A stretch of 64,000 nt of DNA from Cyanophora paradoxa. Lineage: Eukaryota; Glaucocystophyceae; Cyanophorales; Cyanophoraceae. The notes below the pieces were generated by a model. It ran no database searches and was not told the DNA's origin. It was given only the letters and a program-made list of their open reading frames with translations. Location: positions 69,501 to 133,500 of the forward strand of contig QPMI01000214.1 of NCBI GenBank assembly GCA_004431415.1, read 5' to 3'. Positions 53,301 to 61,876 of the stretch are shown here, one piece after another. A program made the translations under genes and the position numbers. Positions within the stretch are counted from its first letter, which is position 1, and each line of letters starts with the position of its first letter.

Positions 53301-56300
53301 GAGCCGGGGCTCGGGGGCAGGCCCCACTGGTCCCGCTTGTGCGTGTAGAGGGCGAAGACCGTCGGCCCGTTCCCGTTCTTGACCATGCGGCGGACCATGA
53401 TGCCGGGGCGGGGCCGGAAGATGCGGGAGTAGGGGTTGGGGACGCGGCGGGCGCCGCGGACGAGGGCCGGGGCGTGGAGGAGGGCGTAGATCCAGGAGTC
53501 GCGCTCGCCGGCGATGAGGTCGAGCCAGGGGCCCGTCTCGGGCAGCTTCTCCGCCTCGGCGTCGGGCTGGATGGTCATCTCCACCGAGCTGCTGCGCGCC
53601 TCGCTGTCCTCCTTGTACGCCACCGACACCGCCGCGTGCTCCCCCCGCCGCTGCTGCTCCATCGCCAGCCGCGACGACGGCCGCCCCGACGGCGACGCCG
53701 GCACCCCCGCCCCGGACGCCGGGTAGAGGGTGACGCCGGCCCACGAGCCGCTGTTGTGGCGCTCGGGGTCCGAGGGGCCGTTGCGGGAGCGGGAGCGGGC
53801 GCCGGCGGGGTCCGGGGTGAGGGCGAGGGCGGAGGAGGAGCCGCCGGTGCGGGCGCCCATGAAGTGCGCGCACTGGTAGGCGTCGCTGCGGCGCGAGGCG
53901 GCGGCGACCTCGGCGTCGGCGTCGCAGTCGAGCTCGACGTCGAGCTCGAGGTCGGCCGCCGAGCGCGCCTTCTCGAGGATGTAGCCGTGGATCGAGTCCA
54001 TGACGTCGCCGACGCGCTCCTCGGCCTTCTTGATGTAGCGCACCGCCACGGGGCCCATGAGGATCATCGTCCGCTCCACGTCCCGCCCCGGCACGCAGTC
54101 CAGGTCCTGCGAGTAGAAGAGCGAGTCCCGCTTGAACCAGACCTTGAGCTCCCCGTCCACCGCCGGGATGAAGTTGATCGGCTTCACCGCGAGGCCCGGC
54201 CGCCGGCAGATCTCCATGAAGTAGTCGCAGTCCTCCGCCACCACCGTCTGCCGGCCCCCCTGCGGTGAGCGGGGGCGGGCGGGGCGGGCGGGGCGGGGCA
54301 GACGTTGAGGCGGGCGTCGGGGCAGGCGTCAAGGGTGGCCTGAAGGGCGGCCGCGGGGGCCGCCTCCTCCCGCTCCATCGCCGCGATCCTCTCCGCCAGC
54401 CCCACCGCCCCCGCGTTGAAGCGCGCTGCCGTGCGGCGCAGCCAGTCCGCCCAGCGCGCCTTGTAGCTCCAGTCCACCCACTTGGTGCGCTCCGCGCCGG
54501 CGGCGGCGCTCGCCTTGGCGTCCACCACATGCATGAGCTGCAGCATGCGCTCCGCAACCTGCGGGGCGGGGCGGGTGAGCGGGGAGCAAGGGGAGGGAGC
54601 GGGGCGGGGCGGGCCTGGGCGTAGGTCATGTCGGCGAGCTCGCAGGCCCTGCCGTCGGGGGTGCAGCCGAAGACGACCTTCTGGAAGTCGGCGTTGATGC
54701 GCGCCGCGATGGCGTCCTTGCGCGCCCGCACGAGCTCCGCCTGCTTCTCCTTCGGCTGCGAGAAGACCTCGCGGTCGAGGTCCCGCCAGAGCCGCATCCC
54801 CCGCGTGTTGACGACGTGAATCGGCTCCCCCAGCTCCGACGTCACCGTGATGATGCCCCCCGCCTCCCCCTCGTAGCTCTTCTCCCAGTCCGCCTCGTTC
54901 TCGATCCCCGGCGTCTGCGGCGGCGTGAGGCGAGAGCCGGGGAAGGCGAGGGTGGCGAGGGGAGCGGACGGCGGCGATGCGGGCCTTGGTCTCGGCCGGC
55001 GCGTCCATCTCAGCACACGCGCAGACGCGCGAGGCGAGCAGCACAGCGTCGAACGGCATCGGGGGGTACCCGAGCCGCGTCGACCACTCGCCGGAAAGCC
55101 ACTGCCAGGCGGACTCGCCGTCGCCGACGCCGGAGCCGGCGACGAGGACGAGGTTCTCGCAGGAGCGCATCTTGGCGTAGGTGTAGAGCAGCGGCTCGTA
55201 GACGTCCTCGAAGGAGTGGTGCCCGCCGGCGCGCCCGCCCGTCCACTGCAGCAGCACCGTCGACTCCGGGTTCGCCTTCGCGATGTCCACCACCGCGCTG
55301 CCGGCCCGTCAGACCCCTCGACTCGAGACCTCGAATTTCAACCGCTCGTGCTCGTGCGTAGAGTTTTAGGCTGGATTGGAATGGGGCGGGGCGGGGCGGG
55401 GCGGGGCGGGGCGGGCGGACTTGATGGCGGAGACGGAGCCGGGCTTGAAGGCGACGTGGCGGGCGCCGCGCTGGCGGAGGGCGGCGAGGATCTCGGCGGC
55501 CTTGTCGGGCGACGGCACGCCCGCCCCGATGCAGATCCCGTCGATCGGGCACAGCGCCGCCTCGCCCTCCTCCAGCGTCGAGAGCACCAGCGGGTACTGG
55601 AAGCCCCAGAGGTACTGGGCGGGGGGCGCTGTGAGGCGGGGCGCGGCAGGACGAGCGCGGGCCCGGGAGGGGCGCACGGGGTCGAGGAAGAGGAGGTTGA
55701 GGGTGACGGCGTCGCCCGGCAGCAGCCGCCCCGCGAGCTCCCCGAGGGCGCCCCGCAGCTTCTCCGGCGTCTGGAGGCCGCCCCCGGCGAGCTCCACGTG
55801 GTACCCGGCCCGCAGCGCCGCCGCCACGGGGTTTACCCCCGTCGTGCTCGGCGTCATGCCCCCGATCTGCGCCCCGCGCCTTGAGCTCCCGTGCCGGGCC
55901 GGCGGGGGCGGGGGCGGGGGCGGACCATGAGCGGGGGCTTGCCGACGGCGCGGACGAACCTGGTGTCGAGGGCGACGGAGCCGTCGGGCAGGCGCACGAC
56001 CTTGGGGGCGAAGAGGCGGCCCCAGTGCTGCGCGGCCGCCAGCGCGGGGACGGGCTGCTGCGAGAGGATGGCGTTGCGGCCGGCCATCGACGCGCACGAG
56101 ACGTAGGTGACCCCCGTGCCCCGCTTCTGGACCTCGGCGACGGAGCTCGAGCCGGGGCCGAAGTTGAGCAGGTGGGATACCTGCCCGGTGCCAGCAAGTT
56201 AAACGGAGGCGTGAATGCTCCAAAAATAAGCTCTGATAAACGGCGAACCCCGTGCCAGCCGTTGCATGCGGCGAGGGCGCGGTCGTAGCGGAGCGGCTGC

Positions 56301-58482
56301 ACGAGGATCGAGTCGACGAGGTCCGCCGCGAGGTCGGCCGGGCCGGAGCGCATGTCCCGCCCGTCGCTCGGGGCGTACACGGGGAGGTGCAGGTCCTGGG
56401 GCCGCAGGGCGAAGCCGGTGCCGGGGAGGCGGGCCTTGACCTCGGCGGCGGCGCGGGCGAGCTTGGAGAAGTGGAAGGGAGCCGAGACGGCGAGGAACTG
56501 GGCGTCCAGCTCGGGCTTGCGCTTCGAGAAGGGCACCCGGCTCTGGTCCGTCCCCAGCGGCACGCACTCCTGCCGCAGCGTCTCGTACAGCCGCTGCAGC
56601 GCCGGCGGCGCCCCGCACGCCACCACGTGCCGCGGGCCGTTCTTCAGCCCAATCTCCACGCGCCAGGGGCCGGCGCCGGGACCCTCGGCGGCCTCTGAGG
56701 CCTGGGGCGGGGTGAGGGGTGGCGGGGGGGGGGGGGGGGGGGGGGGCGGGACGGGCCCTGTTGAGGCGGTCGATGACGGCCTGGACGCGCTCGGGGAGGA
56801 GGCGGCGGATGGAGAGCATGGCGCTCGCCCCCGTCGACGACGACGCCGCCACCGAGCAGAAGGTCTTCGAGGCCAGCACCGAGGCCGTGATCGACGCCGC
56901 CTCCAGGTGGCCCCGCAGCCCCGCGTGGAACAGCGCCCGCGCCGCCGCCCCGCACCGCTCCACCATCTCCTGCGCCCCCGCGCTCGCAAGCCCCCGGGGC
57001 CCCGGGGGCGGCGTCGGCGGGGGATACGCACGTCTTCGGAGCTGCAGGCGGCGAGGACGGCAGCGGCCCAGATGCCCTGCGAGTGGCCCGTTGCGCCCTG
57101 CGGGGCCGGCGTGAGGGCTGCTCGCGCGGGGCTCGAGGGGCCGGCGTGCGGGGCGTGGCGGGCCTTGAACAAGGAGAGGAAGGCGCGGGGGTCGCGGCGG
57201 GACATCTTCATGCACACGTAAAAGTGAGCCACCTGCCGCCCCCCCCGCCCTCAGACCCGCCGCCCCGCCCGGCGCGGGGTGCCGAGGGGCGGGCCTGGGT
57301 GACGAAGACGAGGGGGAAGGAGACGGCAGAGCAGGTGAGGGCCTCGTCGTTGGGCGTGGCGTCGCGGTTCTCGACCCAGGCCATGCCGTCGACGGCGTAG
57401 CCGCCGAGCGGGGTGAGGGCGAGGTCCCCCGTGCAGAGCCCGCTCTCGTCCCGCACCGCGTCGCACAGCAGCCGGATGAACCCCCGCGCGAACGGGTACG
57501 TCTCGTACAGCTGCTTCAGCTCTGCCGACGCCCCGCCACGCTGTCAGCGGCCGGCGGCGCGCGCGCGGGGGTAGAGCGGGGGCACCGTCGAGGTAGGCGT
57601 AGCCCTGGCCGTTGAACTCGAGGAAGAGACCGGCGGCGCCAGCCTCCGCCTCTATGAAGAGGTGCGACTGCAGCGAGTCCGCGTTCGCGCTGTCGGGCGC
57701 CTTGCCCGCCCACTGCTGCGCCCAGAGGAAGTTGCGGACGGCGTCTGCCTGGTTCGGCAGGCCGGCCGTCGCCCTGCGCCCCGCCCCCGCCCGTCACCCG
57801 CCGCCCCGCCCCCGCCCCGCCCAGGCCCCGAGGCGCCGCACTCGTGCACATCGCCCTGCGACGCAAGACGGTGCGCGTCAGTGCCGGCGGCCCGCCGCGC
57901 AAAGCGGCGGGGCACGCGTACGTGGGAGATGATGCTCCGCGCGATGTGCTGGTAGGTCGCGATAATCTGCCCGGCGGACGTGCGAGGGTATGTCGGCGGA
58001 GGGGATTGGCGGATCGGAGGCGGGCCGGGCGCGTTCGGGCGGACCAGCTGCGAGCGACTGATCTCGTTGATTGGGGGGTCGAGCTTGTCAGCGCGGCGAA
58101 GGGAGGAGAGCCACGCCGAAATGGCCTCGATTTCCGACGCAAACTGCTTAAATCCGCGGTCGTAAGCGTCCAGCAGCGCGGGCGGCGGCGGCGGCGGCGC
58201 GGGGCGGCTAACGTCGTCGCGGTGAAGCTCCGGGCTCGCCGCGTACACGCGGCTCGCCGGGGCTCGGAGGCCGGCTGGAAGGTTCAGTCCCCACGCACTA
58301 GACGGGCCGCTGCGATCCGAGGCCCTCGGAACGAAGCAGGGCGCCCACGGCGGGAGAATTTACCCAATGGCAAAAAAGGTCGAAGTGCGGGCGGCGTCAC
58401 TCGCATTCAGGGCGTCCCGAGACATCGGACGCCCCGTACCGTTCAGAGACGCAAGCTGTTCAAACGAGTTGGTCCTCGACAT
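44333..58482 (-). CDS. Fused beta-alpha type I fatty acid synthase with C-terminal phosphopantetheinyl transferase
   Basis: One gene carries the whole fungal-type FAS cycle that makes C16/C18 acyl-CoA from acetyl- and malonyl-CoA with NADPH. Domain order: Ser-rich head ([15 protein letters not shown]); acetyl transferase (ATGHSQG active site near 57080); enoyl reductase (GMTPSTTG near 55850, [13 protein letters not shown] near 55230); central scaffold (54900-53900); dehydratase ([13 protein letters not shown] near 53545, [12 protein letters not shown] near 52100); malonyl/palmitoyl transferase (AYVFTGQGS near 51800, AGHSLGEYG near 51310); ACP ([10 protein letters not shown], Ser codon 49949-49951); ketoreductase (ALVHGCDRG near 48725, YSESKIG near 48150, [13 protein letters not shown] near 48040); ketosynthase ([11 protein letters not shown] cysteine near 46640, [14 protein letters not shown] near 45715, [12 protein letters not shown] near 45590); and phosphopantetheinyl transferase (GVDVEEIG near 44770, [11 protein letters not shown] near 44640). 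All catalytic motifs looked for are present. It is broken by many 40-100-nt introns, most C-rich on the sense strand, some readable in frame. The start is the first suitable ATG before the head exon. Confidence 0.93.
44897..44936 (-). other. Representative GC-box intron (40 nt) in the FAS gene
   Basis: On the sense strand it runs from GTCCGCCCC to CCCCAG with five CCCCG units between. Comparable introns are at 54260-54303 (FAS) and 31412-31482 (RCC1-like gene). Confidence 0.75.
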
Positions 58483-60080
58483 GTCGCAGTGAAGTCGATC
58501 GAACGAGAGGGCGAGATCTAGAGGAGAGAACTGGGCGACGAGAGAGTGTGCTGCCGCGGCGCTGCTCGTGGTGGAGAGGGGCGTCGCCCTCTCCGCGCTG
58601 CGCGGCTTGCGGGACGAGGGACGGTGCTGCGGGGATACAGAGCACACGGCCGCGGCCGATCGAGATAACGATCCAGATTGGTATCCGTCACAGCGACCGG
58701 CCACAAAACCGCTGCGCCGAATCCGTCCGCGTCCGTACCGATACCCCATACCCCCAGACACTGGCTGAGCTCATGAGGGTCCGGCTCACTGCCGCGGGCC
58801 CGCGGCGGGGCTCAGTGGCCATGGGCTCATGATCATCGTCACCGGGCTTAGGCCGCTCAGCCCGGCTGCTTCGCATCCTGCGCATGCCGTGAGCCTGCGG
58901 CTAGCTGCTTCGCATGTATCTGCTCATGGTCAATGCCATGATCGATGTCTCGGAGGACAATTGCTCGATAGCTAACCGCAGCCGCCTCCGCTGTAGCTCG
59001 CGGGGCTCGCTGCGGGGCACAGATCTCACCCACGCGGACGACGTACGCGTCCGCGGCCGTGGCGTGCGATTCGATATTCGTCACGCCGTGACGAGCATCG
59101 TGAGGTGTCCCGCGCGGCAAGCGTTAAGATCCGATCGCGAAGATCGGTCAGCCTGGCAATATTGATATCAATATTAATTGCAAGTGCACGTGTGCCGCGG
59201 TGCATTTAAAATTGGCGCTGCATGCCGTACGCGTGCGCGACCCCCGCCCGCGCGCGCCTGCTACTGGCCATGGCCCGCAACTGACCATGCCGCAGTGCGT
59301 GCCGCAGCGTGCGAGGCGCCTCCGGCGGGCGGGCGGCGATGCTCTCCGGAGAGCGGAGGCGGCCGGCGCCGCGGCCGGCGCCAGCGCCCCGCGCGCCGCG
59401 GGCCGCGCTCCTCCACTTGGATTACGGGAGGACCGGACCGGCTAGCGCGCGCGCTGGCGCCAGTGCCTATGGCTTAGGCCGGCATCCACCCGCGGCTTCC
59501 CCCGGCGACGCTCACAATCAACCTTCAGCCCCGGATATTTAATTCAATTCCACCGTGGCACCGCCGCGGCGGGCGGGCGGCCTCCCGGCTCTCGGCAGCT
59601 CGCCCACAGCTGGCCTCCCTGCTCAGCGGCTGGGCCCGAGTGCTCGAAGTCGAGCCAGCTCCGGATCCAGCCTGGCAGGTCCGACGGTCCGACGGTCCAA
59701 CGGTCCGCCCCGCCATGCCCCCACCCCACTGCGGCTCTGAAACTCACTACACGGGGGTGATCATGAGCAGCCACGCCCCGATCATCGGTCCTTGCCAAGT
59801 TGGCTCATGTGCACAAGGTATCCGATGATCGGCGGCGGCTCGTACCCTCATGATCAGCCATCCACTAGAGACATGCTCCGTGCGCGCCTGCCCGCCCGCC
59901 TGCCGGCCGGCCCGGTGCCGGGCCCTAGCTGATCGACCCACGTACCCCGCGCAGCCCGCGCGGGAGCCTGCCGCCGGCGAAAAGGAGGGGTCGCAGCTGC
60001 AGCCGCGCGACAGCGGGATCGGCGCGGCGGGCGTCGCTGCGGTGAACGCCGGCGGGCGTAAGGCCTGCGGGGCGGAGCAG
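58483..60080. other. Intergenic region with palindromes and repeated 11-mers
   Basis: Between the divergent FAS and unknown plus-strand genes. 58483-58800 probably holds the FAS promoter but shows no clear core element. From 58820 to 59870 there are TGATCATGA-type palindromes, ATATTGATATCAATATTAAT (59157-59176) and two overlapping GTCCGACGGTC copies (59679-59689 and 59687-59697). No gene seen. Confidence 0.5.
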
Positions 60081-61876
60081 ATGGCGGCCGTGCGTGGCGC
60101 CCGTGATCTCTACCCTCGAGATTTATCCTCTGACCAGTCGCCTTCTCGCTGCGCTCGCAGGCGGTCCCAGGGGAGGCTGCGGGCTCGAGCTCGGAAGCCG
60201 ACCCGCGGCGCGCAGCGGGAGTTCCGCGGCGGCAGGCCGCGTCAGCGCCCTCTGTCAAGGCACTCCCCTGCCCGTCTCCCTGCCGCCTCGTACCCGTCTT
60301 GAGCTCCCTCCCGCAGGCCGCCGAGGAGGGCCCGAAGCGGGGCGCGGTTGAGGTGCGACCCGCGATTCTAACCCCTCCCTCCCCCCTCCCCACTCCCCCC
60401 CCCCGGCTCCCCGGCCCCCGCCCCCCGCCCCCCCCCCCCCCTCCTCCTCCTCCCCCCTCGCCCCCCTCCCCACTCTTCGACCCCTCCCTCTCTCCTCCCT
60501 TCCCCCCCCCCCCCCCCCCCTCCCCTCCCCTCCCCTCCCCTTCCTCTCTGGCGCCGCCTCACGCCTCACTGGCGCTCTGCAGATGAGCGAGCTCGAGGCC
60601 AAACATCAGGCCCCGCCCGTGACTGCCGTGCGCTCCCGGCCCCGTCATCTTTCGCTGCGGCCTGGGACCTCGCTGACGTCAAGCTCCAGGAGGAAGAGCG
60701 GGTGCAGCGCCCGGGAGAACCCTGCCTCTCGTTCCAGGGGTACGCCCTCATCGGTCTCCGTAACGCCGCGACGCTGCGCCTCAGTGCGGCCCCTGCCGTA
60801 CCCCCCTCGCTGCGGGCCCCCCTCTGACGGACGCGTCACCGGTCCCGGGGCGCAGGCGTCGACGTGCCGCTGGCCGCCGGCTTCCAGACCTCCGAGATGT
60901 TGCTCGAGGCCATCAAGTGCGCAGGCGCCCGGCTCCTCAAGGTACGCCGCGCCGCGCCGCGACGCGCCCCGAGTCCTCCGACGGCCGCTGAGGGGCCGGC
61001 GCGGCAGGACCCGCACGTCCTCTCCGCTATGCGGGTCTCGTACAGGGGCGAGGCGGACCTGGACGCCGTCCTCCGCCCCCTCGTGGACGCCGCGGCGGAG
61101 ATGGACGAGCCCGAGAGGCGCCGGGCGGCGGAGGAGGCCATCGAGAAGTGCGCCGGCGCCATCAAAGCGAGCGCGCGCGCGCGCGTGTGTGTGTGCTCTC
61201 GCCGGCGCCCGCGGCCCGCCTCACCCGCGCCGGGCTGCAGGCCTGTCGGGCAAGGCGGGGCAGTGGTGGGCCGACAACTTCCCCGCGCGCCTGGTGGAGG
61301 AGGGGCCCGGGAGGGCCGCCTTCTTGCGGGTCCGAACGGGCGTGGAGCTGCTCACCTACATCGCTGCCAGCGACGTGCACGGCTTCCTCAAGCTCACATC
61401 CCCCAGGTCCGCTCTTGATCCACCTATATAAAGCTTAGTCCCGAGACCTCGACCCGCCGCGGGCGCGGACCTATAGCTTACTCCCGCGCGCGCGCTCCCC
61501 GCAGCACGCTGCAGCTGCGGCGCGTCTGCCTCGCCCTGGCCTTGGTCATATCGATCTGGGGGCCCATCAGGAACGACACGAACGACCAAGACGACATCGA
61601 TCGCGTTGGCGTGGTGCGTTCCTACGTGCATGTGTACCGGGCACTGTCGCCCGCTCTCCTGACCGTGAGGGAGAGATTGGAGAGCTCGAGCGCAGGCGCT
61701 TCACCAACTTGCGGAGCGGGGCGGAGAACCCGCACAGCGGCGCTCGTCTGCTCTCAGTCGCCTTCGAGGCCTGGGGCGCCGAGCTCAAGACCTCGAGCTG
61801 GGGCTCGCTCCCAGCTGCGGCGGCGGGCAAGATCAAGATTAAGATTGCGCTGTCGACCATCGATTGTTTGGTCTAG
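60081..61876 (+). CDS. Unrecognised protein, exon structure partly resolved
   Basis: Coding-like segments appear in order on the plus strand: a Gly/Lys-rich piece AAEEGPKRGAVE (near 60317-60351); after a C/T-rich intron with a 19-nt C run, EEERVQRPGEPCLSFQGYAL IGLRNAATLRL (near 60694-60783); VDVPLAAGFQTSEMLLEAIK CAGARLLK (near 60857-60940); DPHVLSAMRVSYRGEADLDA and VDAAAEMDEPERRRAAEEAI (near 61011-61150); GQWWADNFPARLVEEGPGRA and VELLTYIAASDVHGFLKL (near 61258-61400); LQLRRVCLALALVISIWGPI RNDTNDQDDID (near 61509-61603); and RRFTNLRSGAENPHSGARLL with a C terminus KIKIKIALSTIDCLV at 61876. The start is a guess. No domain is recognised; the region near 61520 is hydrophobic enough for one membrane pass. 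Confidence 0.45.
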
